Positions 1 through 7,996 of a DNA stretch of 64,000 nt are shown piece by piece. The position numbers and the translations under genes are program-made. A model generated the notes under the pieces. It did not search any database. It was not told the DNA's origin and saw only the letters and a program-made list of their open reading frames with translations. Origin of the DNA: Mucilaginibacter pineti (GTDB lineage Bacteria > Bacteroidota > Bacteroidia > Sphingobacteriales > Sphingobacteriaceae); NCBI RefSeq assembly GCF_900101875.1, contig NZ_FNAI01000017.1, positions 1-64,000 of the forward strand, in the 5' to 3' direction. The stretch's first letter is position 1. Every line of letters starts with the position of its first letter.

Positions 1-98
1 AAAGGTGAAAGGTGAAAGGTGAAAGGTGAAAGGTGAAAGGTGAAAGGTGAAAGGTGAAAGGTGAAAGGTGAAAGGTGAAAGGTGAAAGGTGAAAGGTG
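1..98. repeat. Heptamer tandem array (AAAGGTG)x14
   Basis: Fourteen perfect head-to-tail copies of AAAGGTG fill the first 98 bases and probably continue to the left of the window. The array ends just before the putative operator of the first PUL gene. Degenerate relatives of the same word (AAAGGNN) recur at 35624-35747. A perfect heptamer array is prone to slippage and may vary in copy number between strains; that is inference. Confidence 0.95.
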
Positions 99-107
99 GG
101 TCGATTT

Positions 108-124
108 GCTAAATCGATTTATAG
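108..124 (+). promoter_or_regulatory. LacI-type operator O1
   Basis: The site GCTAAATCGATTTATAG has a palindromic core TAAATCGATTTA with the central CG typical of LacI-family operators. It lies 46 bases before the first ATG and directly after a TTTG that could be a -33 box. The same word recurs before the SusD gene, both genes at 19294 and 20036, and the lacI-type gene. Confidence 0.65.
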
Positions 125-170
125 TTTTTTTGAAAAACCAATTGTAATAAAACCATATACCTAAACAATT

Positions 171-1868
171 ATGAAAACAAAATTACCTGTCTGTTTAGCA
201 CTCTGCTTGCTTGCCATGCAAGGGTGTAAACATGATAAATCGGCCGATCCTGCTAAAACAGCGGGCAATGGCGATAAACCTGTAACCACCTCATCGGGCG
301 TGGCCGTGGCGGCATACGGTACATTTTATATCACCAATGTATCAAGCGGTAAAATAATGGAGGTTAATGGCACCGGGATGCTTAATGATGGTAACGGCGT
401 GCAGCAGTATCAATACTTAGGGCACGGTGTATCTACCAATCCCAATCAAAAGTGGATCATTATACAACAAGGTACAGGCGGCATAAGCAGTACAACAAAG
501 TTTAAGCTGATGAATGTAGCCAGCGGTAAATACCTCGAAGTACCTTTGGCTACCACCACAACCGGCATTGGCTTATGGCAGGATAAAGCCAATACCAATG
601 ATGCGCAGCAATGGTATATCCAGGAAGTAAGCGCCGGTATTTATAAGATAATTAACGTAGGCAATGGGCTGGCGGTAACCAACCAAAACGCTTCAACCAG
701 CAATGGTACAGTCATCACCCAGGAAACCTTTGCAGCCGGCAATACCGCCCAAAACTGGGCGCTTACCGGTATAGATGCCGAGGCCTACCGCGACGATGAT
801 GTGGTGAATTTTTTCCACCGTAAAAATGGTACGGTAGCTTTTGATGAAGGTAAAAGTATTCCGCTTACCTATGGCGCCAACAATGGTAAAGTGCTTTGGA
901 TAACCGAAGATACCTATGCGGCAGACCAGCTGCAGGCCAACGGGCAGCTATATTGCCAGTTTTTTAAATACCATAATTCGGCATTGCTGCAGCCGGCAAG
1001 CCATAGCTGGGACCAGGCCTTAACGCCTAATATTACCACAACCAATTCGCCGGTAAGTAATCTGGAGATCATTGAAAGCCCGGGCGATCATAACAGCACT
1101 TACCGCTGGCCGGGTGCGGGTATCGAGGCCGATAGCCATGTCTTTATTTATACGTTTGAGTCGGCAAACGGCACTTCACCCGAAAATCAGTCGATATATG
1201 ACATCACTCAAAATCCCGCGGGATTAAACTGGGGAGTGGCTACGCGTATCGCGCCAAACGGCATGTCGGGCCAAACGGATGTTATTTTCTCCAACGGAAT
1301 GGTAAAAAATGCCGGTAAAGACACTATTTACATTTACGGCAGCAAAAGTGTTTACTTTAACTCTACCAATATATTCCTGGCAAGGTTCCCGGTAAATAAC
1401 CCCGCCAGCTGGACGTTTTGGACAGGTACCAGCTGGTCGTCATCGCTTACATCGGCATCAACCGCAGCTATAACCGTTGGTACGGCTAATACCACGCAGC
1501 AAAATGCTACTATCTCCTATGTTAACGGCAAGTACGTGATGATGCAAATGGACCTGGGTTACTTTTGCGACCCAGCCAGTCATGATATTTATATGTCGAC
1601 AGCTACCAGTCCTTTTGGCCCGTTTACAGCACCTAAACGTGTATTTACCATTAACGATACTTACAACGGACATCTGGCCAAATATTATACGCCATCTATT
1701 CATCCCGAATTTAATAACGGGCATAACGAGCTACTGGTTACCTATAGCCTGAATTACAATGCCGACGGCGGTAGCTGCTCTACTAATACTTGTGTAAACA
1801 ATAACCAGGACCCTAACTATTACCAGGTTAAAGGTGTTAGGGTTCCCTATTCGCTAATAGGTTTATAG
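171..1868 (+). CDS. Ricin-lectin / DUF5005-like surface lipoprotein
   Basis: This 565-aa protein starts with a lipoprotein signal (MKTKLPVCLALCLLAMQGCKHD, lipid cysteine near residue 19), so it is probably anchored in the outer membrane. Residues about 48-200 form a ricin-type beta-trefoil lectin domain, with repeated segments ending in QQWYI and QNWAL. Residues about 205-565 resemble the DUF5005/DUF4185 class of secreted beta-propeller-like proteins. The C-terminal part shares the pattern LLVTYSLN...YYQVKGVRV with LLISYNIN...RPRFIRV of the protein at 17494-18696. It is the first gene of the PUL and follows operator O1. A glycan-binding or glycan-cleaving role is likely, but no catalytic residues can be named. 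The ricin assignment is more secure than the DUF5005 one. Confidence 0.75.
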   Translation: MKTKLPVCLALCLLAMQGCKHDKSADPAKTAGNGDKPVTTSSGVAVAAYGTFYITNVSSGKIMEVNGTGMLNDGNGVQQYQYLGHGVSTNPNQKWIIIQQGTGGISSTTKFKLMNVASGKYLEVPLATTTTGIGLWQDKANTNDAQQWYIQEVSAGIYKIINVGNGLAVTNQNASTSNGTVITQETFAAGNTAQNWALTGIDAEAYRDDDVVNFFHRKNGTVAFDEGKSIPLTYGANNGKVLWITEDTYAADQLQANGQLYCQFFKYHNSALLQPASHSWDQALTPNITTTNSPVSNLEIIESPGDHNSTYRWPGAGIEADSHVFIYTFESANGTSPENQSIYDITQNPAGLNWGVATRIAPNGMSGQTDVIFSNGMVKNAGKDTIYIYGSKSVYFNSTNIFLARFPVNNPASWTFWTGTSWSSSLTSASTAAITVGTANTTQQNATISYVNGKYVMMQMDLGYFCDPASHDIYMSTATSPFGPFTAPKRVFTINDTYNGHLAKYYTPSIHPEFNNGHNELLVTYSLNYNADGGSCSTNTCVNNNQDPNYYQVKGVRVPYSLIGL

Positions 1869-1913
1869 TGTTAAAAATGAGTGAATTATATTATACATCA
1901 ACTAAATAAAAAA

Positions 1914-3299
1914 ATGAGAAAGGCTTTATTACTGCTCATCATCTTCAGCACTGCTTACCGTGCAAATGCCCAAAAGATAGGGCCATTTCATGCCGGCGAC
2001 CGCATTGCCTTTGTAGGCAACAGTATAACCGACGGCGGGCATTACCACTCGTACATCTGGCTGTATTATATGACGCATTTTCCTAATATGCGCATCACCT
2101 GTTTCAATGCCGGTATTGGCGGCGATGCCATTAACCAAATCTATGACCGGTTTGATGATGATGTTTTCGCCAAAAAGCCCAACGTTTTAACACTTACCTG
2201 GGGTATGAATGATACCGGTTATTTTGAATGGTACCGTGCCGATGCGCAGGATTTTATGGACAAAAGGATCCAGGGATCATATAAATATTACGCGCAGCTG
2301 GAGGATAAGCTAAAGCAACGGCCGGATATTAAGAAGATCTTTATTTTAGGATCGCCGTATGATGAAACTTCCAAATTCACTACCAAAAACACCTACCCTA
2401 AAAAGAGTGCCTTGTTTTCAAAAGTTATTGATTTTCAGCAGGATGCAGCTAAGAAAAATAACTGGGGATATGTAGATTTTTATCACCCAATGACCGCCAT
2501 AAACCAGCACGAGCAGGCAAAAGATTCTACCTTTAGCCTTACACCCAACGACAGGATTCACCCTGATAACGACGGGCATTTGGTAATGGCCTACCTGTTT
2601 TTAAAAGCGCAGGGTTTGGATAACCAGGCGGTGGCCGATATCAGCATAAACGCACAAAGCAAAAAGGTTTTAAAATCTGTTAACTGCCGCATTAGTAATG
2701 TTACGGCCGCTACCGATTCGGTGGGATTTAATTACTTAGCTAATTCATTGCCATATCCTATAGATACCATTCCGCGTGCATGGGGCAACCGTAAGAAACA
2801 GGCGGACGCGCTTAAAATTGTGCCGTTTACGCAGGAGTTTAACCAGGAAATTTTGGCCGTAAAAGGACTTAAAGCCGGCAGCTACAAAGTAACCATAGAT
2901 GGCGAGCAGATTGGAACATGGAGCGCCGAAAAACTAACCGAGGGTATAAATATGGCCGAAATTACCACCACGCCGCAATACCAGCAAGCCATCCAAATTC
3001 GCGAGCTTAATGAAGAGCGCTGGGATATTGAGCGTCGTATCCGCATGTACAACTGGATGCAATTTGACTTTTTGAAAGGCAAGGGTTTGCTGCATAATGA
3101 TAGCAATGCCGCTATGGATACCGTAGCCAAGTATGCGGTGAAAGATATATTTGTAAATGGTAATAAAGATAACTACGCCCGTGCCCGTTATAAAAGTGTA
3201 AGGGATGCCTGGCAAATGGAACAGGATGTGTTAACAAACCAGATTTATGCTATTAACAAGCCTCAAAATCATCGCATTAGCATCACCGCTGTTAAATAA
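1914..3299 (+). CDS. Secreted SGNH/GDSL hydrolase (probable carbohydrate esterase)
   Basis: The protein begins with a Sec signal (MRKALLLLIIFSTAYRANAQ). An upstream GTG at 1881 is in frame, but the ATG at 1914 puts the signal peptide at the N terminus, so I use it. The SGNH blocks are visible: block I GNSITDGG with the nucleophilic Ser, block II GIGGDA, block III WGMNDTG, and block V DRIHPDNDGH with the catalytic Asp/His. The C-terminal third (after about residue 240) is an extra domain of unknown function. Members of this family remove acetyl or other acyl groups from glycans. It lies 45 bases after the lectin gene and 18 bases before the next esterase, so the three probably form one transcript. 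Confidence 0.85.
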   Translation: MRKALLLLIIFSTAYRANAQKIGPFHAGDRIAFVGNSITDGGHYHSYIWLYYMTHFPNMRITCFNAGIGGDAINQIYDRFDDDVFAKKPNVLTLTWGMNDTGYFEWYRADAQDFMDKRIQGSYKYYAQLEDKLKQRPDIKKIFILGSPYDETSKFTTKNTYPKKSALFSKVIDFQQDAAKKNNWGYVDFYHPMTAINQHEQAKDSTFSLTPNDRIHPDNDGHLVMAYLFLKAQGLDNQAVADISINAQSKKVLKSVNCRISNVTAATDSVGFNYLANSLPYPIDTIPRAWGNRKKQADALKIVPFTQEFNQEILAVKGLKAGSYKVTIDGEQIGTWSAEKLTEGINMAEITTTPQYQQAIQIRELNEERWDIERRIRMYNWMQFDFLKGKGLLHNDSNAAMDTVAKYAVKDIFVNGNKDNYARARYKSVRDAWQMEQDVLTNQIYAINKPQNHRISITAVK

Positions 3300-3317
3300 C
3301 CTATGAACTTCGAAATT

Positions 3318-4148
3318 ATGAATACTACTAAACGAATTTATTTGCTGCTTACCGTTTGCCTTGCTTTAATTGGGATCAAGGGTAACGCGGCAACGGTTGA
3401 TACCGCGTTAACGCACAGCGCTGCCATGAATAAGGATATCAAAGCGGTAGTTATTATACCCGATGGTTACACCAAAAGTAAAAAATTCCCGGTGTTGTAC
3501 CTGCTGCATGGCTTTAGCGGTAACTACAGCGATTGGATCAAGAAAGTACCCACTATTGGCAAACTGGCCGACGAATACCAGATGATAATTGTATGTCCAG
3601 ACGGCGCTTTTGCAGGCTGGTATTATGACAGCCCCGTTAGTAATGAGTGGAAATATGAAACCTACGTTGGTACCGAGCTGGTAAGCTGGGTTGATAAGCA
3701 TTACTCCACCATTAACGATAGGGCAGGGCGGGCCATAACAGGTTTAAGTATGGGCGGCCATGGTGCTATGTACCTTGCCATAAAACACCAGGATACTTTT
3801 GGGGCGGCAGGCAGTATGAGCGGCGTGCTGGATATCAGGCCATTTGCAGAAAGTTTCGGTATTGCGCAGGTACTGGGTAAATACAGCGATAAACCGGCCA
3901 TATGGGATCAAAATACGGATGTAAATTTGATAAGCCTGTTAAAACCTAACGCGCTCAGTATTACGTTTGATTGCGGGTATGACGACTTTACCTATAAGGT
4001 AAACCTTGCCTTTCATGATAAATTATTAGCACAAAAAATCCCGCATGATTTTACGGTGAGAGCCGGTTCGCATACCTGGGAGTATTGGGGTAACTCCATT
4101 AACTACCAGGCGTTGTTCTTTAGTCGTTTTTTTAACAAACAGCAGTGA
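3318..4148 (+). CDS. Secreted alpha/beta-hydrolase esterase (esterase D / XynZ-like)
   Basis: The 276-aa protein has a signal peptide (MNTTKRIYLLLTVCLALIGIKGNAA). A second ATG at 3303 would add five residues and cannot be excluded. It has the esterase-D fold markers: LLHGFSGNYSDW for the oxyanion region, the nucleophile elbow GLSMGGHG, and GSHTWEYW with the catalytic His. This family includes feruloyl esterases, acetyl xylan esterases and S-formylglutathione hydrolases; a secreted copy inside a PUL points to removal of esters from a polysaccharide. It ends the first co-directional group; a repeat element and two operator sites separate it from the SusD gene. Confidence 0.85.
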   Translation: MNTTKRIYLLLTVCLALIGIKGNAATVDTALTHSAAMNKDIKAVVIIPDGYTKSKKFPVLYLLHGFSGNYSDWIKKVPTIGKLADEYQMIIVCPDGAFAGWYYDSPVSNEWKYETYVGTELVSWVDKHYSTINDRAGRAITGLSMGGHGAMYLAIKHQDTFGAAGSMSGVLDIRPFAESFGIAQVLGKYSDKPAIWDQNTDVNLISLLKPNALSITFDCGYDDFTYKVNLAFHDKLLAQKIPHDFTVRAGSHTWEYWGNSINYQALFFSRFFNKQQ

Positions 4149-4198
4149 AAATTATAAGTGGTCTAAATTTGATTTAGATTATTTAAGTATCATATAAA

Positions 4199-4335
4199 AT
4201 TCATTGCCATTGACTTTAGTCAACGGAATAATTCCCGGAAAACGAGGGCTTTAGCCTAAATTTCACTTGGGTAATTGGGCTGAAGCCAGCAATAATGCAT
4301 TTCATTGCCGTTGACTAAAGTCAACGGCAATGAAT
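4199..4335. repeat. Dispersed inverted-repeat element, copy 1
   Basis: A 28-base left arm (4199-4226) and right arm (4308-4335) are reverse complements with one mismatch. Each arm contains the inner palindrome TTGACTTTAGTCAA. Inside lies a second, looser pair, GGGCTTTAGCC and GGGCTGAAGCC. The same arms occur again at 18744-18874. The rest of the 492-base gap 4149-4640 is AT-rich and carries the two operator-like sites listed separately; no gene is seen. Confidence 0.9.
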
Positions 4336-4461
4336 AACTTTCATTTTTAGGCAATTTCTTAACGGGCTTATAATTTAAAGCATTATTAGCCAACAGGATT
4401 TTAATTTTTACGAGCGTTTTTTGCAAAGAAAATAAAATTAAAAAAATCAGATAAAAAATTT

Positions 4462-4477
4462 GCTAAATCGTTTTTAT
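4462..4477 (+). promoter_or_regulatory. LacI-type operator O2 (upstream site)
   Basis: TTTGCTAAATCGTTTTTATA shares its left half GCTAAATCG exactly with O1, O3 and O5; the right half is weaker. With O3, 108 bases downstream, it forms a pair in front of the SusD gene, as expected for a regulator that can bridge two sites. The pairing is inference. Confidence 0.5.
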
Positions 4478-4569
4478 AACTTAAATTAGCATTCAGATTT
4501 ACACATCTGTTATAAACCAGTTAATACTAATATTCTTTTAAGCCAGTTCAATAATTAGATTACCTATTT

Positions 4570-4586
4570 GCTAAATCGATTTTTAG
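4570..4586 (+). promoter_or_regulatory. LacI-type operator O3
   Basis: GCTAAATCGATTTTTAG is a near-perfect palindrome with core AAATCGATTT and lies 55 bases before the SusD start. A TTTG (4567-4570) overlaps its left end, so bound repressor would cover the -33 region of a Bacteroidota promoter. Confidence 0.65.
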
Positions 4587-4640
4587 ATTTTGTAACCAGG
4601 CATCGCTCTATATAAATGTTATTGCATATAAACTTATAAT

Positions 4641-6398
4641 ATGAAAAAAATTTACTCCCAGTTTGTTGCTTTTTCAGTTGTCGGGGTTGCGCTGTTCTAT
4701 ATGTCGTCATGTAAAAAGGATGGCTTTTTAGGGCAAACCCAAACCTCAAACCTTACACCCAATAATGTTTTTACCGATAGCGCCCGTACGGTGGCTTTCC
4801 TTACTAACATTTACAACAATGTAGGTTTCAGCTTTAACCCGGGCCGGTTTTTGTATGGTCCGGATCTGGCGCAGGTTACCAATGGTGGTTTGGATGCTGC
4901 GTCTGACGAGGCTGAGGTGTTCCTGCCGCAGGGTTCAACAGCGCTGGCCTTTGCATCGGGAACTATAAACGCTGCCGTAGTAACAGATGATGCATATAAA
5001 ACAAGCTATACAAACATCCGCTCGGTTAACCAGTTGCTGGCCAACATCACCAAATCGCCCATAAACGCGTTTGTTAAAACCCAGATGAAGGCCGAAGCCC
5101 GATTTCTGCGGGCATGGTACTATGCTATTTTAGTGAAACATTATGGCGGCGTGCACCTGGTTGGCGATAGTATTTATACTTATACAGATCACATTCCCGC
5201 TGCACGTAACACCTATGAGCAATGCGTAAACTATATTTTATCTGAGTGCGATGCGGCAGGTAACGACCTGCCCGTAACGCAATCGGGCATAAACTACGGG
5301 CGGGCATCAAAGGGGGCATGCCTGGCTTTAAAATCACGCGTGTTGTTGTATGCTGCCAGTCCGCAATTTAATGATCCTTCATTAACGGCAGCTAATACAT
5401 TGGAAGGGCTCACCGGATATCCAAAGTATGATCCCGACAGGTGGAAACTGGCTAAGGCCGCTGCCGAAGCCGTTATTGGCACCGGGTCATACAGTTTAGT
5501 GGTTGATAATGCCACAAGGCCCGGCTTCGGTTTTCAATTTTTGTTTACCAAACCGTTCAATACCGAATATATTTTCGCGGCTATGCGTCAGCGCGGTAAT
5601 GCCGATTTTGAAAGCCTTTGGGATCCGCCATCGCGTAGCGGCAGAAACGGCGCTTTTCCCTTACAGGGTTTGGTTGATGCTTTCCCGATGAGTAATGGAT
5701 TGCCTATAACCGACCCGGCATCGGGCTATAACCCACAGGACCCGTACAAAGATCGCGACCCGCGTTTAGATAATTCTATCATTCATGATCAAACACCATT
5801 GCTGGTTCGTTTAGGTGCTTCATTTGAACCTATAGATATTTTTATTGGCAGCTACCAGGGCCGAAACACCGGACCCGATGCCGTAAGGGTGGGTACCCGT
5901 ACCGGCTACTATACCAATAAAATGCTTGACCCCAATGCCGTATCCCAGGATTTTTTACACGGAACTGACCGTGCCTGGCCGCTGATGCGCTACGCCGAGA
6001 TCCTGCTGAATTTTGCCGAAGCCACCAACGAGGTTGACGGCCCTACAGGAGATGTTTACACTGCCATTGGAAATATTCGCCAGCGTGCGGGCTTAGTTCC
6101 TTTTGCGCTGCCTGCCGGCTTAGATAAAAATGGTATGCGGTTGGCCATCCAAAACGAACGCCGTATTGAGCTCGCTTTTGAAGAGCATCGTTTTTGGGAT
6201 GTAAGGCGCTGGAAAATTGCCGATCAGACGGATAATATTCAAACCATGGGTATGGAGGTTGACAGGGATAATAACACGGTAACCTATAAAACTTTCCCGG
6301 TTCGTAAACGCAATTTCCGCGCGGCCATGTACCTGTGGCCATTGCCCGAAAGCGAAGTGGCAAAATCTCCGGAGGTAAAACAAAACCCAGGTTATTGA
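4641..6398 (+). CDS. SusD/RagB-family glycan-binding lipoprotein (first copy)
   Basis: This 585-aa protein has a lipobox (FYMSSCKKDG, Cys24) and the SusD family features: an N-terminal helical TPR-type core with KAEARFLRAWYYAILVKHYGGV, and a C-terminal part with NERRIELAFEEHRFWDVRRWK followed by LWPLPESEV and KQNPGY. SusD proteins sit on the cell surface, bind the glycan and form the lid of the SusC transporter. It is unusual that no SusC gene precedes it. The nearest SusC follows two small lipoprotein genes downstream and has its own SusD. It starts the transport operon and is the gene behind operators O2 and O3. Confidence 0.95.
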   Translation: MKKIYSQFVAFSVVGVALFYMSSCKKDGFLGQTQTSNLTPNNVFTDSARTVAFLTNIYNNVGFSFNPGRFLYGPDLAQVTNGGLDAASDEAEVFLPQGSTALAFASGTINAAVVTDDAYKTSYTNIRSVNQLLANITKSPINAFVKTQMKAEARFLRAWYYAILVKHYGGVHLVGDSIYTYTDHIPAARNTYEQCVNYILSECDAAGNDLPVTQSGINYGRASKGACLALKSRVLLYAASPQFNDPSLTAANTLEGLTGYPKYDPDRWKLAKAAAEAVIGTGSYSLVVDNATRPGFGFQFLFTKPFNTEYIFAAMRQRGNADFESLWDPPSRSGRNGAFPLQGLVDAFPMSNGLPITDPASGYNPQDPYKDRDPRLDNSIIHDQTPLLVRLGASFEPIDIFIGSYQGRNTGPDAVRVGTRTGYYTNKMLDPNAVSQDFLHGTDRAWPLMRYAEILLNFAEATNEVDGPTGDVYTAIGNIRQRAGLVPFALPAGLDKNGMRLAIQNERRIELAFEEHRFWDVRRWKIADQTDNIQTMGMEVDRDNNTVTYKTFPVRKRNFRAAMYLWPLPESEVAKSPEVKQNPGY

Positions 6399-6422
6399 TC
6401 ATCAACAGTAAAAATAATTGCA

Positions 6423-6866
6423 ATGAGAAAAATTTACAAAGCACATAAGATTTACATTTTACCCATCCTGGCGGCTATAATAATGCTGGCCTCATGCAAA
6501 ACCGAAAGGGTATTGCCGGTAACAGAATCTGTAAAAGACATCAGCGGCAGCTGGCAGGTAATAAGGGCCACCCGCAACGGTACCGATTTAACCAACATTA
6601 TTGATTTCAGCAAATTCAGGGTGAACTTTAAGGATGGCGCTTACACGCTGGTTGACCGCTTGCCATTTTTAGTGAACAAGGATGGTGCTTATACGCTGGA
6701 TGATCCGCAGTATCCTTTTAAAATAACCTTTATAGCTACCGGCGCGCAGCCTGTTGCAACCGCCTTCACTTTCCCTATTGTAAATGGCAAAAGGCAGCTA
6801 AGTTTAACGTTTAGTCCGGGTTGCCCCAATAACAGCTATGTGTATGTACTCCAGAAAACCAATTAA
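6423..6866 (+). CDS. Small lipoprotein, DUF5004-like
   Basis: The 147-aa product has a lipoprotein signal ending AAIIMLASCKTE and a compact domain beginning DISGSWQVIRATRNGTDL, which looks like a lipocalin-like beta barrel of the DUF5004 kind found in PULs. It follows the SusD gene by 24 bases and precedes the next lipoprotein gene by 28 bases, so the genes are probably co-transcribed. A glycan-binding or complex-stabilising role next to SusC/SusD is the natural guess; no catalytic motif is visible. The family name is from memory of typical neighbours and is moderately sure. Confidence 0.6.
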   Translation: MRKIYKAHKIYILPILAAIIMLASCKTERVLPVTESVKDISGSWQVIRATRNGTDLTNIIDFSKFRVNFKDGAYTLVDRLPFLVNKDGAYTLDDPQYPFKITFIATGAQPVATAFTFPIVNGKRQLSLTFSPGCPNNSYVYVLQKTN

Positions 6867-6894
6867 CCGATAAGCCAATTAACAGAAAATATTT

Positions 6895-7896
6895 ATGAGA
6901 TCATATTTACATATTAAAGGTAAAGGTTTGTGGAAGTTTTGCGCTTTTGTAACCCTGGCCATTTTATTAGCCTGCTGCGGCGAAGAAATTCAAAGTGTCG
7001 ACCAGCCCTCAACCGCCGTTGCCGGTTCAACTATAACCGTAAAGGTAACCGTTAACATCCCAACTGCGAGCAATGGCGGGCCCGATAACCTGGTGCTGGG
7101 CATATTGGTGCCCAAAGCCTGGAATATCAAACAGAATACTACTATTACTTACAGTGGTCCCTCGGGCAGCGGTATTATGACGCCTATCCAGGAAAGCGTG
7201 TTGCCTAAAAATGGCAATGGCCTTACCTGGGCAGCTTATATGAAACAAACTTTTAAAATTGCGGGCAACCTTATTGATGATATGGAATGGGTACCCTTCC
7301 AAACAGATAAGGGCTATACACATGATGGTACAACATTAAGCGGCGTACTTAATATACAAATGAAAGTAGGGGCCGATGGAAATAATACCCTTTGCAAGCT
7401 GGCCTATGTAATTACTGATACAGGTAATGGTTTCACCAGCAACCAGTTTGGTACCTATTACAGCGAAAAGATAGTAGAAGACTGCTTTGAGGTAACCGGC
7501 GGCTCGGGCGATCTGATTGACTTTTGTAACCCGCAGCTCACCATTGTTGATCCGCCGAAGTCACAGGATAATGATCTGGTAACGATGACCTTTGATGGTA
7601 CAGTAGCTTCAACCCAGCTTGATGGTGCACCGGAAGTATACTTATGTGCCACAGCCTATACCAATGATGGTAAAACCATAAACGTGTGCGAACAAACCGA
7701 TAAAACAAAGTTAACGCAAACATCGGCCGTTAGTAAAAGATACCAGCTTACAATTTGGCCGCACACATTTTTTGGACTTACAGATGCGCAAACGATAGTT
7801 AAGATGGAGTATTTCCTTACGGATAAAACCGGCACCAAGAAGGTAGGCTACGGCAATACCGCGGCGCCGTTTGTATATACGTTCAAATGCCAGTAA
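6895..7896 (+). CDS. Surface lipoprotein, DUF4961-like
   Basis: The 333-aa product has a lipoprotein signal with lipobox ILLACCGEE. The rest is beta-rich: an N-terminal Ig-like segment (STITVKVTVNIP...LVLGILVPKAW), a middle domain, and a C-terminal domain from about residue 210 (LIDFCNPQLTIVDPP...). It resembles the DUF4961 proteins that accompany DUF5004 lipoproteins and SusC/SusD pairs. It may be a surface glycan-binding protein of this PUL. No enzyme motif was seen. It ends 100 bases before the SusC gene, a gap that contains only a weak CCGGC/GCCGG inverted repeat. Confidence 0.6.
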   Translation: MRSYLHIKGKGLWKFCAFVTLAILLACCGEEIQSVDQPSTAVAGSTITVKVTVNIPTASNGGPDNLVLGILVPKAWNIKQNTTITYSGPSGSGIMTPIQESVLPKNGNGLTWAAYMKQTFKIAGNLIDDMEWVPFQTDKGYTHDGTTLSGVLNIQMKVGADGNNTLCKLAYVITDTGNGFTSNQFGTYYSEKIVEDCFEVTGGSGDLIDFCNPQLTIVDPPKSQDNDLVTMTFDGTVASTQLDGAPEVYLCATAYTNDGKTINVCEQTDKTKLTQTSAVSKRYQLTIWPHTFFGLTDAQTIVKMEYFLTDKTGTKKVGYGNTAAPFVYTFKCQ

Positions 7897-7996
7897 ACCA
7901 ATTATAAACATGTCATCATCCGGCGAAAACGATTGCCGGAAGCGGCATTGCTAAAACGATATTTTAATCTTTTGCCAACAATTTAAATCCTATACT

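Noticed and set aside
1..98. CRISPR-like regular repeat
   Set aside because: The units are contiguous heptamers without spacers and no cas gene is present.
6043..6444. A 133-codon minus-strand frame over the SusD 3' end
   Set aside because: Antisense to a strongly conserved SusD C terminus; no signal or motif.
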